Positions 16,279-24,592 of a stretch of 40,838 nucleotides of DNA are shown in pieces. Each line of letters starts with the position of its first letter. The first letter of the stretch is position 1. The notes below the pieces were generated by a model. It was not told the DNA's origin. It ran no database searches and saw nothing but the letters and a program-made list of their open reading frames with translations. The stretch comes from an uncultured Treponema sp. (GTDB taxonomy: Bacteria; Spirochaetota; Spirochaetia; Treponematales; Treponemataceae). A program made the translations under genes and the position numbers. Where the stretch lies: contig NZ_CAMCEC010000021.1 of the NCBI RefSeq assembly GCF_945873775.1, positions 1-40,838 on the forward strand, read 5' to 3'.

Positions 16279-17043
16279 TTAGTCCAAGACTCCCATGGAA
16301 TCCAAGATAAGTGAAGTCGCGACTGTTGACGCTGTTTCTGTCCGCAGAATTCTTTTTCCCATGCTTAAAAGCTCAAATCCATTTTGCTTAAAAAGCTGGC
16401 GTTCAGAATTTGTCCAGCCACGCTCGCTTCCGATTGCGGCTACTGCTTTTTGAGTTTTTTCTTTCAATGCGCAGGAAAGATTTCGGGATGGATCAATATT
16501 GTCAAGCGCAAAAAGTTTTCCTTCAAGGTTTATTTGCTCAAGGCAGTTTTTTAATGTTTGGTGAATAAAAAGTTTTGGAACTTGTGTAGAGCCTGCCTGA
16601 ATGCTTCCGTCCAAAAGAAATTTTTCTGCCTCGCCTTTTGTTGCAAGGTCTGATTTTAAATACGATTTTTCACCAAGCTCTGTTCCTGTAAGGTGAACTT
16701 CCTGCACGCCCAAAGATGCCATGTCGCGCAAAAGCCGTTTGAGCTGAATCGGCCGGGGAAATCCAATAATCATTTTCAGCGGATAAAGTTTTTTTCCATC
16801 GGATTCTGGTGTAAAGTCAAAATAAATTTTTCCGCCTTTAAATGTTTTTTTTCCGTCAGAAGATTTTTTTTCTTCGACTTCAATTTTTTTTATGACGGCA
16901 GTTCCGGCTTGTCCTCCGATAATTCCTGCTGAAAAACTTTCGCCTTCTTTTTTATGAAGGATTTTCAAAATGTGCTGGGCGCGCTCGTCTTGAATGTCAA
17001 GCGGATTTAAAATTTCTTCCGGGGAAAAAAGACAAATGTTCAT
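16279..17043 (-). CDS. rsmE: 16S rRNA m3U1498 methyltransferase
   Basis: A 254-residue SPOUT methyltransferase for U1498 of 16S rRNA. The N-terminal PUA-like part is followed by the knotted domain with IGFPRPIQLKRLLRDMASLGV and the AdoMet loop IGSERGWTNSERQLF, then LGKRILRTETA in the form MGKRILRTETAS, the hallmark of RsmE. It starts one base after the symporter stop and ends one base before the DUF763 start, so all three are almost certainly on one mRNA. Confidence 0.92.
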   Translation of the reverse strand: MNICLFSPEEILNPLDIQDERAQHILKILHKKEGESFSAGIIGGQAGTAVIKKIEVEEKKSSDGKKTFKGGKIYFDFTPESDGKKLYPLKMIIGFPRPIQLKRLLRDMASLGVQEVHLTGTELGEKSYLKSDLATKGEAEKFLLDGSIQAGSTQVPKLFIHQTLKNCLEQINLEGKLFALDNIDPSRNLSCALKEKTQKAVAAIGSERGWTNSERQLFKQNGFELLSMGKRILRTETASTVATSLILDSMGVLD

Positions 17044-17044
17044 T

Positions 17045-18274
17045 TTAAATGAATTTTCTAAGCTCCTGATGATGAATCATTTTTGTTTTTACAGCAATTA
17101 TATAGCTTCCGAACATTGCAGTAAGTGAATCGATTCCGGCTGCATAGGCGCAAATAACGGGAACTGCATTTTTCAAAAGAAGATAGCCTGATTCAAATCC
17201 GCGTCCGTACAAAATGCACATTGAAGTGATTGCGGCAAACGGTCCGCCTAAAGGAATTTCTGCCAAGGCAAATGAAAGCAAGAACGAAACTCCTGCAATC
17301 CACAAAACGTCCAGCACTGGAATTCCGAGGCTAGAGTAAGAGCGCAAAATCAGAACAAAGCCCGCCGCCTGAACTAAAGCTGCTCCTCCGCGTCCAAAAA
17401 TAGAAAAAAGCGGAAACGAAAATGCATTGATTCTTCTTTTTATTCCAAGGCTTTCTTTTCCGTGCCGAAGATTCAATGCAAGCGCAAGGTTTGTGTCTCC
17501 GCTGAAAAACGCGACTAAAAAAGGACAAATGGAAGCGTACAAAACTCTATACGGATGCATTTCGTGGCAGAGAAATCTTAATATTAGCGGATAGATAATA
17601 AAGGCTACTATGAGCAAATCCGCAGTGAGCATTATTATAAGTCCGTTGTAAACTCCGCTGCTTATTGCTGAAATAAAATCTATTGTCCAGCGACACATTA
17701 CGGCAATCATTCCGACTGCGAAAATTTCAATGAAAAAACTCAAGACAATGTAAAATACTTTGCTGAGCGAATCAAAAAGTCCGACCGCTGCTTTTGAAGC
17801 GTTTTTATCACTGGCGGCTCCAGCTCCTGCAAGTCCTGCAAAAATAAAGCAAGGCAAAAGGTACGCTCCGTCCATTAAGGATTCAAATCCGGAGAAAGGA
17901 AAAAGTTTTGTTATCAAAGTCTGCCATGCGAATGAAGAAGCTTCTGAAGCTTTTTCAGTTGTGATTGGAATGCGCGGAAGTTTTATTGCAAGCGCGGAAA
18001 CAAGTCCTAAAAGCATAAGCGCAAACGATGATGAAAATATTACGCCGAATGTCCAGGCAGATGCTTTTGTTAAAAGCTTTTCATCCCGAAGCTTAAAAAA
18101 TGAAATTGAAACAGAAAAAAACAAAACTGGAAGCAGCGCGTATCTTCCGAAGCGGACTGCAATTTCCACAATAAAATCAAGAGCCGCTTGTCCTTGAACA
18201 GTTGAAGGTGAAAAAACAAGGGCGGAAATTAAACCGATTGCAATGCCAATTAAATATTTAAGCCAAATTCTCAT
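17045..18274 (-). CDS. Divergent SDF-family (dicarboxylate/amino acid:cation) symporter
   Basis: A 409-residue membrane transporter with eight or more hydrophobic segments. It resembles the GltP/DctA (SDF) family in length and in the order of segments, including LGIKRRINAFSFPL, which matches the region after the first hairpin. Key substrate and sodium motifs are altered: the serine-rich SSAATLP hairpin reads SGDTNLALAL, the NMDGT motif reads FGRGGAA, and the terminal NVxGD motif is missing. It is probably a distinct subfamily with unknown substrate and perhaps unusual coupling. Its promoter ends 8 bases before the ATG, and rsmE and DUF763 follow on the same strand. Confidence 0.7.
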   Translation of the reverse strand: MRIWLKYLIGIAIGLISALVFSPSTVQGQAALDFIVEIAVRFGRYALLPVLFFSVSISFFKLRDEKLLTKASAWTFGVIFSSSFALMLLGLVSALAIKLPRIPITTEKASEASSFAWQTLITKLFPFSGFESLMDGAYLLPCFIFAGLAGAGAASDKNASKAAVGLFDSLSKVFYIVLSFFIEIFAVGMIAVMCRWTIDFISAISSGVYNGLIIMLTADLLIVAFIIYPLILRFLCHEMHPYRVLYASICPFLVAFFSGDTNLALALNLRHGKESLGIKRRINAFSFPLFSIFGRGGAALVQAAGFVLILRSYSSLGIPVLDVLWIAGVSFLLSFALAEIPLGGPFAAITSMCILYGRGFESGYLLLKNAVPVICAYAAGIDSLTAMFGSYIIAVKTKMIHHQELRKFI

Positions 18275-18282
18275 AGCAACGG

Positions 18283-18311
18283 ATTATAGCAAGGCTAAGG
18301 GAAAAATACAA
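18283..18311 (-). promoter_or_regulatory. Near-leaderless promoter of the symporter-rsmE-DUF763 operon
   Basis: On the minus strand TTGTAT (18306-18311), 17-base spacer, consensus TATAAT (18283-18288), then 8 bases to the ATG. The leader would be 0-2 bases long. Confidence 0.6.
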
Positions 18312-18331
18312 TTAAGCAAAATTTCCGTGGA

Positions 18332-19135
18332 CTATTGAAGCAGCATCTGGTCGTTTTGAAGCGAATGTTTTTTTATGGCGCGGAACTTTTCGATTATTGA
18401 ATCCATTGTAAGCTTTTGTTTTTCTTCTTTTCCTATGTCCATTATAATTTCGCCTGAATCCATCATCAAAAGCCGTGAGCCGTAGTCAAGCGCGTGCTGC
18501 ATATTGTGAGTTACCATCATAACTGTAAGATTGTATTCCTTTGCAAATTTCCGTGTAAGTTCCATTACAATCGCAGCGTTTGAAGGATCAAGAGCCGCCG
18601 TGTGCTCGTCAAGCAAAAGAAGCGAAGGCTTTGACATTACAGCCATAAGAAGTGTTAAAGCCTGTCTTTGTCCGCCTGAAAAAAGCTCAACATTGTCGCT
18701 AAGCCGGTTTTCAAGTCCCATGTTCAGCTTGGAAAGCTCTTCCTTGAAAAAACTGCGTGTTTTATTGTTCAGGCTGATTTTAAGTCCTTTGAATCCTTTT
18801 TTTGATGCAATGACCATGTTGTCTTCAAGCGACATTTTTCCGGCTGTTCCTAAAAGCGGATTCTGGAAAATTCGTCCGATATACTTTGCGCGTTTATATT
18901 CTTTGTCTTTTGTTATGTCCTTTATTCCGTTTTCTGTTTCAAGAAAAATCGCGCCTTCAGTTGGAGAATATGTTCCGGAAATAACATTGTACAAAGTTGA
19001 TTTTCCTGCTCCGTTGCTTCCGATTACAGTTATAAAGTCGCCTTTATTAATTGAAAGATTTATGTTTTTAAGCGCGGTGTTTTCGTCTGGAGTATTTTTG
19101 TTAAATGTAATTCCAATGTTTTTTAGCTCAATCAT
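18332..19135 (-). CDS. TrpXYZ-like ABC importer, ATP-binding protein
   Basis: A 267-residue ABC ATPase: Walker A GSNGAGKST, Q-loop region IGRIFQNPLLG, signature LFSGGQRQALTL, Walker B LLLLDEHTAALD and H-loop VTHN. The form of the signature and the HTAALD Walker B are characteristic of ATPases paired with PF04392-type binding proteins, for which tryptophan/tyrosine (TrpXYZ) uptake has been proposed in streptococci. It overlaps the permease gene by 4 bases and is last in the three-gene operon. Confidence 0.85.
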   Translation of the reverse strand: MIELKNIGITFNKNTPDENTALKNINLSINKGDFITVIGSNGAGKSTLYNVISGTYSPTEGAIFLETENGIKDITKDKEYKRAKYIGRIFQNPLLGTAGKMSLEDNMVIASKKGFKGLKISLNNKTRSFFKEELSKLNMGLENRLSDNVELFSGGQRQALTLLMAVMSKPSLLLLDEHTAALDPSNAAIVMELTRKFAKEYNLTVMMVTHNMQHALDYGSRLLMMDSGEIIMDIGKEEKQKLTMDSIIEKFRAIKKHSLQNDQMLLQ

Positions 19136-20049
19136 TTTGAAGCTCCGTTTTTGAACGATTTGAATTTTTCTTTTAAGTTTGTGCGGGAAATAATGAGGCA
19201 GATTATGATTAGAATTCCTGTTGCAAGCTTTAAGTCATTTGGCGTTATGTGGATTTTGTATCCATAGCTACGGGCAAGCATCATGAGCGCTCTGTAAATA
19301 AAAGAGCCTGCGATTACGCGGAATGTCTGCACTGAAATTTTATTTGAGCGGATTGCAAATTCTCCGAGCATTAAAGAAGCGAGTCCTGAAACTACAATTC
19401 CAGTTCCCATTCCAACGTCAGCAAAGCCATTGTACATTGCCGCAAAAGCTCCTGCCAATGCCGCAAGTCCGTTTCCGAAGCAAATTCCGATTCCTCTTAA
19501 AATGCTTGGATTTATTCCCTGCGAAACTATAAGCTGCGGATTCGCTCCGAGCGCGCCCATTGTAAGCCCAAGGTCAGTATGATAAAAAAGATCAAGCAGA
19601 GCCTTTAGTGCTAAAACAAAAATAATCAGAAAAACAACGATTCCCCATTGCGGATCAACTGAAGGAAAATATTCGTACATTGAATCAGAAATTTTTGAAA
19701 ACAATGTTGGAATCTTTAGGAAAGAAACATTCGCCTTGTTTGACATAATTCTAAGATTCACGGAATAAAGCATTGTCATTGTAAGAATTCCTGCGAGCAA
19801 ATCTGGAATCTTGAGTTTTGTGTAAATCGCGCTTGTTACAAGACCTGCAATGAGTCCTGCGCAAAATGAAATGAAAATCGCCGCCGCCGGATTTATGCCT
19901 TTTAAAAGACAAGATGCAAGAACACAAGCTCCCAAAGGAAAAGAGCCGTCAACTGTCATGTCGCAGAAATTCAGGATTCTGAATGTTGAAAAAACACCCA
20001 GAACCATTATTCCGTAAATCAGACCTTCAATTATTATTGATGAAATCAT
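19132..20049 (-). CDS. TrpXYZ-like ABC importer, permease
   Basis: A 305-residue permease of the BPD_transp_2 (branched-chain-type) family with about eight membrane segments. It carries FCDMTVDGSFPLGA near residue 30, a hallmark of permeases linked to PF04392 binding proteins. LGANPQLIVSQGINPSILRGIGI matches the cytoplasmic coupling loop region. It lies 8 bases after the binding-protein gene and overlaps the ATPase gene by 4 bases. Confidence 0.87.
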   Translation of the reverse strand: MISSIIIEGLIYGIMVLGVFSTFRILNFCDMTVDGSFPLGACVLASCLLKGINPAAAIFISFCAGLIAGLVTSAIYTKLKIPDLLAGILTMTMLYSVNLRIMSNKANVSFLKIPTLFSKISDSMYEYFPSVDPQWGIVVFLIIFVLALKALLDLFYHTDLGLTMGALGANPQLIVSQGINPSILRGIGICFGNGLAALAGAFAAMYNGFADVGMGTGIVVSGLASLMLGEFAIRSNKISVQTFRVIAGSFIYRALMMLARSYGYKIHITPNDLKLATGILIIICLIISRTNLKEKFKSFKNGASK

Positions 20050-20057
20050 AAGTCGCT

Positions 20058-21032
20058 TTATTTTTCTGAAAGTTTTCTGTTTTGATATATGAAGTTTGCT
20101 GAATCAATATATTTTTTGTCTATTGAAATTCCGCAGTTTTTCGCTGAATCCAAATCAATCAGAAAATCTGAATCTGAAGGATCTGTCATAAATTTTACAG
20201 GAAGGCTTGCAGGCTTTGCCCCGTTAAGAATTTTTACAACCATTTCTCCTGTTGCGCGGCCTGCTTTGTAATAATTGAATCCGCTTGCCATAAAAATTCC
20301 GCCTTCTTTTGCCGCTGTAACGTCTCCCGAAAAAATCGGCTTTTTTGCTTTTCCAAAAACATTCACGAGGCTTGCAATTGCGCTGAAAACCGTGTTGTCC
20401 GTGGAAAGATAAATTCCATCCACTCTGTTTACAATTGCTTCTGCGGCTTGCTTTACTTCATCGGATTTTGTGATACTTTGAGTTACAAGTTTTATTCCTG
20501 CTTCTTTGCATCCTTTTTCTACGAGTGAAAGTGCGCTTGCTGAATTGTCTTCGTTGCTTGTGTAAATATATCCGAGAGTTTTTATTCCGGCGACTTCCTT
20601 AAAAAGCTTTATGTGCTGTTCTGTCGGAATCGCATCGCTCATTCCTGTTACATTGCGCTGTCCGTGCTCTACTGTTGAAACAAGCCCGGCTCCAACAGGA
20701 TCTGTAACTGTTCCAAAGACAACTGGAGTATTTTTTATTGATGTGGCAAGCGCGACTGCTACTGGAGTTGCTATTCCAACTGCGACATTTACTTTTTCCG
20801 CTTTAAACTGATTTGCAATTTGTGCTGCTGTTCCAACATCTCCATTTGCATTTTGCAAGTCGTAATCCGCATCAATTCCAGCGTCCTTTATTGCGTCAAC
20901 TACGCCGCGCTCAATGTCGTCCAATGCAACGTGCTGAACAATTTTTGCAATTCCTATTTTAACTTTTTTTGCTGGCTTGGCATAAACTGAAAATGCAGAA
21001 AAAAGAGCTGCGATAAAAATAAGTTTCTTCAT
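20058..21032 (-). CDS. TrpX-like ABC importer, substrate-binding protein
   Basis: A 324-residue periplasmic binding protein (PF04392 type) with a signal peptide of about 18 residues ending VYA; no lipobox cysteine is present, so it should be free in the periplasm. Family features include IVQHVALDDIERGV, ATPVAVALATSIKNTPVVFGTVTDPVGAGLV and GVYLSTDNTV-like IYLSTDNTVFSAI. Related proteins bind aromatic amino acids; the ligand here is inferred only from that. TAGGAG lies upstream of the ATG. A possible promoter, TTTACA-17-TAACAT, lies about 70 bases upstream. No T-box or riboswitch was recognised in the 200-base leader region. Confidence 0.85.
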   Translation of the reverse strand: MKKLIFIAALFSAFSVYAKPAKKVKIGIAKIVQHVALDDIERGVVDAIKDAGIDADYDLQNANGDVGTAAQIANQFKAEKVNVAVGIATPVAVALATSIKNTPVVFGTVTDPVGAGLVSTVEHGQRNVTGMSDAIPTEQHIKLFKEVAGIKTLGYIYTSNEDNSASALSLVEKGCKEAGIKLVTQSITKSDEVKQAAEAIVNRVDGIYLSTDNTVFSAIASLVNVFGKAKKPIFSGDVTAAKEGGIFMASGFNYYKAGRATGEMVVKILNGAKPASLPVKFMTDPSDSDFLIDLDSAKNCGISIDKKYIDSANFIYQNRKLSEK

Positions 21033-21130
21033 ATTTTTTCTCCTAATATAAGAATGAATTTTGCTTTTGTAAAATTTTCAATGCTTATATGTTACTGTTA
21101 AAAGAAACATTTGTAAAGAGTTTTTTGCAA

Positions 21131-21169
21131 AAAAAAACTGTCCATTAAAGATAAAACTTTGCTGGACAG
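21131..21169 (-). terminator. Rho-independent terminator of putP
   Basis: On the minus strand CTGTCCA pairs with TGGACAG (21163-21169 with 21138-21144), with an inner AAAG/CTTT pairing, followed by seven or more U residues (21131-21137). It lies between putP and the promoter region of the TrpX-like gene, ending the putP transcript. Confidence 0.75.
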
Positions 21170-21179
21170 CTTCTATTAA

Positions 21180-21207
21180 GATTGCCCGGTCATGCCGGAC
21201 AATGACA
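21180..21207 (+). repeat. Intergenic palindrome, 9-5-9 family
   Basis: G + stem 21181-21189 / loop TCATG / stem 21195-21203 + GACA, with one non-Watson-Crick pair. A right-half remnant (GATAATGACA) follows at about 21222-21231. Confidence 0.8.
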
Positions 21208-21244
21208 TAAAACTTTAAGCCTGATAATGACAATAAGTCATAAT

Positions 21245-22762
21245 TTATTTTTTACTTAATGATTTGTACTTGTCGAATTCTGCAAGCATTTCGGCATCTT
21301 TGTTTTTGTCAAAAAGACTTACAACTACAGAAACCAAAAGACAGATTATAAAGCCAGGAAGAATTTCGTAAATGCTGAAAATTCCGCCGGACATATTATG
21401 CCACAGAACAACAGTGATTCCGCCTGCAATAAGTCCTGCAATTGCGCCTTTGTTTGTCATTCCGCGCCAGAACAACGCAAGCAGAACGAGCGGTCCGAAT
21501 GTTGCGCCGAATCCAGCCCAGGCATAGCTTACAAGTCCGAATATTGAGCTTTCAGGATTTAACGAGAGGAAAAATGCAACTGCCGCAATTGCAAAAACCG
21601 TTATGCGTCCTACATTTAAAACTGATTTTTCATCCGCATCTTTTTTTACAATTCCCTTGAAGAAATCCCGGCTTACTGCGCTTGCTGCTGAAAGAAGCTG
21701 GCTGTCTGCCGTGCTCATTGATGCCGCAAGAATCGCGCAAAGGAAAATTCCCGCTATAAATGCCGGATACATTTTAAGCATTGTTTCGCTGAAAACTGTT
21801 TCGGCTGCTGCTCCAGAAAGAAGCTTTGGCAGAAGATATGCGGTTCCGAGTGTTCCGATTAAAAAAGTTCCGATGTACGAAATAACCATCCAGACTGTTC
21901 CGATTCTGCGTGCTTTAGTAAGCTCCTCTTCTGAGCGGATTCCCATAAAGCGCACAATGATGTGAGGCATTCCAAAATATCCAAGTCCCCAGGCAAGAGC
22001 TGAAACAATTGAGCTTGCGCTGTAGTTTTTGTTTGCCGTGAATTTTGCAAGCATTTCCGCGCCGAATTCTCCATTCATGGCTTTTTCGCTGAATTCCGCT
22101 GCCTTTGCAAACGCTTCCGCAGGTCCGCCGAGCGCAAAAATTGCAACCAAAGAAGAAACGACAAACGCCACAAAAATCAAAAGTCCCTGAATAAAATCTG
22201 TTGTGCAGACCGCAAAATATCCGCCCATAATTGTATATGAAAGAATAACAACAAGTCCGATTACAAGTCCTGCATGGTAAGGAAGATTGAATACAGAATT
22301 GAAAAGCTTGGCGCAGGCTACAAATCCCGAAGCTGTATAAATAGTAAAGAAAAGAACTATGAAAATAACGGAAATAAGTGAAAGAAGATGAGTCTTGTCT
22401 TTAAAGCGGTTTGTAAAAAATTCTGGAATTGTTATGGAATCTCCAAATGCTATTGTGCAGCGGCGAAGCGGTTTTGCAACAAAAAGCCAGTTCAAGTAAG
22501 TTCCTGCAATAAGTCCAATCGCTGTCCAGAAAGTTTCCTTGATTCCTCCAAGATAGCAAAGTCCAGGAAGTCCCATCAAAAGCCACGCTGAAGAGTCAGA
22601 AGCTTCCGCGCTTAATGCTGTAACCCAAGGTCCGAGTTTTCTTCCGCCTAGAAAAAAATCAGAAGAATTGTTGTTTTTCTTTGCATTCCTAAGTCCGATG
22701 TAAACCATAAAGCCAAGGTACAATGCAAAGGCTATGATTTTTGCAATCATTTGTGATGTCAT
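21245..22762 (-). CDS. putP: Sodium/proline symporter
   Basis: A 505-residue sodium:solute symporter, close to E. coli PutP in length, with about 13 membrane segments. Typical features are SDFFLGGRKLGPWVTALSAEASDSSAWL in the first part, GYFAVCTTDFIQG and ILAASMSTADSQLLSA-type TM8 with the sodium-site serine and threonine. It is expected to import proline using sodium. I place the start at the ATG ending at 22762 because GGAG lies 6 bases upstream; a longer frame from a TTG at 22789 has no such support. It is monocistronic, with a strong terminator after it. Confidence 0.92.
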   Translation of the reverse strand: MTSQMIAKIIAFALYLGFMVYIGLRNAKKNNNSSDFFLGGRKLGPWVTALSAEASDSSAWLLMGLPGLCYLGGIKETFWTAIGLIAGTYLNWLFVAKPLRRCTIAFGDSITIPEFFTNRFKDKTHLLSLISVIFIVLFFTIYTASGFVACAKLFNSVFNLPYHAGLVIGLVVILSYTIMGGYFAVCTTDFIQGLLIFVAFVVSSLVAIFALGGPAEAFAKAAEFSEKAMNGEFGAEMLAKFTANKNYSASSIVSALAWGLGYFGMPHIIVRFMGIRSEEELTKARRIGTVWMVISYIGTFLIGTLGTAYLLPKLLSGAAAETVFSETMLKMYPAFIAGIFLCAILAASMSTADSQLLSAASAVSRDFFKGIVKKDADEKSVLNVGRITVFAIAAVAFFLSLNPESSIFGLVSYAWAGFGATFGPLVLLALFWRGMTNKGAIAGLIAGGITVVLWHNMSGGIFSIYEILPGFIICLLVSVVVSLFDKNKDAEMLAEFDKYKSLSKK

Positions 22763-22881
22763 AAGTGCTCCAATGTTAAATATATGCAATTTTAGTGCAT
22801 AAATATGATGTTTTCAACAGGAAGATTTGCCGGAGTTGCCACGGTTTTATGCTGAAATATTGTTAAAAACGACTTCTTAAC

Positions 22882-22909
22882 TGTCATTCCCGTGCTTGAC
22901 ACGGGAATC
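22882..22909 (-). repeat. Intergenic palindrome, 9-5-9 family (inverted)
   Basis: TGTC + stem 22886-22894 / loop CTTGA / stem 22900-22908 + C, all nine pairs perfect. It belongs to the 429-base spacer 22763-23191, which otherwise holds a second copy, two operator-like sites and the sugar-operon promoter. Confidence 0.85.
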
Positions 22910-22924
22910 TTTTACATTATATTA

Positions 22925-22952
22925 GATTATCCGGTCGAGCTGGATAATGACG
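22925..22952 (+). repeat. Intergenic palindrome, 9-5-9 family
   Basis: G + stem 22926-22934 / loop TCGAG / stem 22940-22948 + GACG, one wobble pair. It faces the previous copy tail to tail, 15 bases apart. Confidence 0.8.
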
Positions 22953-23011
22953 TTAAATTATAAAACTTGATATTTGGGCTAATTTGTTTGTTGAAAAATG
23001 CGACAAATTCT

Positions 23012-23025
23012 AAGAACGTTTCCAC
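23012..23025 (+). promoter_or_regulatory. Possible upstream auxiliary operator
   Basis: AAGAACGTTTCCAC shares AACGTTTCCA with the main operator but has a damaged left half. Its centre is about 117 bases upstream of the main operator centre, near 11 helical turns, a spacing compatible with DNA looping by a LacI-type tetramer. Confidence 0.4.
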
Positions 23026-23092
23026 AAAAATATAATGAAATCTTCTAAAAAATAAAACAAAATTCATTCAAATAAAACTTTTGAAAAAAAAA

Positions 23093-23120
23093 TTGACAAT
23101 ATTTTTATAATGTGTATACT
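23093..23120 (+). promoter_or_regulatory. Promoter of the sugar-uptake operon
   Basis: Consensus TTGACA (23093-23098), 16-base spacer and TATACT (23115-23120). Transcription should begin near 23127, next to the operator. Confidence 0.7.
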
Positions 23121-23127
23121 GAAACTA

Positions 23128-23141
23128 TGGAAACGTTTCCA
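23128..23141 (+). promoter_or_regulatory. LacI-family operator
   Basis: TGGAAACGTTTCCA is a perfect 14-base palindrome with the central CG typical of LacI/GalR-family sites. It lies just after the -10 box, where a bound repressor would block transcription. The obvious ligand-responsive repressor is encoded in the same operon at 26448-27485. Confidence 0.75.
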
Positions 23142-23191
23142 CGTTCCATGCTATGTATTTTATTGTTTTGGATTTTTTTTTAGGAGGAAAA

Positions 23192-24523
23192 ATGAAAAAA
23201 TTTGTTAAAGTTGCAGCTGCCGTTGCTATGGCGGCATCTTCTGCTTTTATGCTTGCTTCATGCGGCGGAAAAAAACAGCTCACAGTTCGCTATTTGAACT
23301 TCAAGCCGGAAGTTGCAGGTGTTTATCAGGAACTTGCAGATGAGTATGAGAAAGAAACTGGCGTAAAAGTTGTTGTTGAAACAGCGGCAAACAATTCCTA
23401 TGAACAGACTCTTATGTCAAAAATGTCAACAAAAGAAGCTCCAACTCTTTTCCAGATTAACGGACCACGCGGATATGCAAACTGGAAATCATATTGCGCA
23501 GATCTTTCAAACACAGAAATCTACAAGCATCTTTCTGACAAGTCTTTGGCTGTAACTTCTGGAAAAGGAGTTTACGGTGTTCCTTATGTTGTAGAAGGCT
23601 ACGGAATCATTTACAACAAGGCTCTCACAGACAAATATTTTGCTCTTTCAAACAAGGCAGTTCCATATTCAAGCATGGAAGAAGTAAACAACTTTGCAAA
23701 GCTCAAGGCTGTTGCTGATGATATGCAGAAGAACGCAAAAGTTCTTGGAATCGATGGTGTTTTCGCTTCTACATCATTGAAAGCCGGCGAAGACTGGAGA
23801 TGGCAGACTCACCTTGCAAACCTTCCAGTTTACTATGAATTCAAGAACAACAAAATTGACCTTGCTTCTGACGCAACAAAGAAAATCAAGTTCCAGTACG
23901 GAAAAGAATTCCAGAACATTCTTGACCTTTATTTGAACGATTCAACTGTTGACCGCAAGGCTGTTGGAACAAAAACAGTTACAGATTCTATGTCTGAATT
24001 TGCTCTTGAAAAATGTGTAATGGTTCAGAACGGAAACTGGGCTTGGGGACAGGTTGCTGGTGTTTCGGGAAACAAAGTTCTTCCAGAAAATGTAAAATAT
24101 CTTCCAATCTACACAGGAGTTGAAGGCGAAGAATCACAGGGCTTGTGCATTGGAACAGAAAACTTCTATTGTATCAACGCAAAAGCTTCAGCAGAAGAGC
24201 AGAAAGCTACAGCAGACTTCGTATACTGGCTCTATTCAAGCGACTTTGGAAAGAACTATGTAACAAACAAGCTTGGATTCATTGCTCCGTTTGACACATT
24301 CTCTGACAGCGAACGTCCAACAGATCCTCTTGCAGTTGAAATCAGCAACTGGATGAGCAAGCCTGGAATTACTTCTGTTGCATGGAACTTCACATTGTTC
24401 CCTTCACAGACATTCAAAGACAACTTCGGAGCTTCTTTGCTTAGATATGCACAGGGTTCAAAGAGCTGGGACGATGTTGCAGCTGATGTTGTTTCTACAT
24501 GGGAAAAAGAATCTAATATGTAG
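23192..24523 (+). CDS. Sugar ABC importer, substrate-binding lipoprotein (family 1)
   Basis: A 443-residue extracellular solute-binding protein of the MalE/family 1 type. The signal peptide ends in lipobox LASC (Cys 26), so the protein is lipid-anchored. Features include YELADEYEKETGVKV-like ELADEYEKETGVKV, VYGVPYVVEGYGIIYNK and MVQNGNWAWGQV. The start at 23192 is set by a strong AGGAGG 5 bases upstream; an ATG at 23153 in the same frame would add an unlikely hydrophobic prefix. With malQ in the same operon, a malto-oligosaccharide ligand is the best guess, but not proven. Two hairpins separate it from the permease genes. Confidence 0.87.
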   Translation: MKKFVKVAAAVAMAASSAFMLASCGGKKQLTVRYLNFKPEVAGVYQELADEYEKETGVKVVVETAANNSYEQTLMSKMSTKEAPTLFQINGPRGYANWKSYCADLSNTEIYKHLSDKSLAVTSGKGVYGVPYVVEGYGIIYNKALTDKYFALSNKAVPYSSMEEVNNFAKLKAVADDMQKNAKVLGIDGVFASTSLKAGEDWRWQTHLANLPVYYEFKNNKIDLASDATKKIKFQYGKEFQNILDLYLNDSTVDRKAVGTKTVTDSMSEFALEKCVMVQNGNWAWGQVAGVSGNKVLPENVKYLPIYTGVEGEESQGLCIGTENFYCINAKASAEEQKATADFVYWLYSSDFGKNYVTNKLGFIAPFDTFSDSERPTDPLAVEISNWMSKPGITSVAWNFTLFPSQTFKDNFGASLLRYAQGSKSWDDVAADVVSTWEKESNM

Positions 24524-24529
24524 AATTTT

Positions 24530-24554
24530 CGCGGAGTCTGAAAAAGATTCCGCG
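24530..24554 (+). other. Intercistronic hairpin 1 after the binding-protein gene
   Basis: CGCGGA-g-TCT (24530-24539) pairs with AGA-t-TCCGCG (24545-24554) around a short A-rich loop. Only a weak U-run follows, so it is more likely an mRNA-stabilising or partial termination element than a full terminator. Confidence 0.6.
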
Positions 24555-24592
24555 TGTCTTTCACAGTCCTTCATTAGTTAAAAATATATCTG

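Noticed and set aside
23101..23141. CcpA/cre site at the sugar operon
   Set aside because: The palindrome resembles cre, but CcpA-HPr(Ser-P) control is a Firmicutes system and a local LacI-family gene explains the site more simply.
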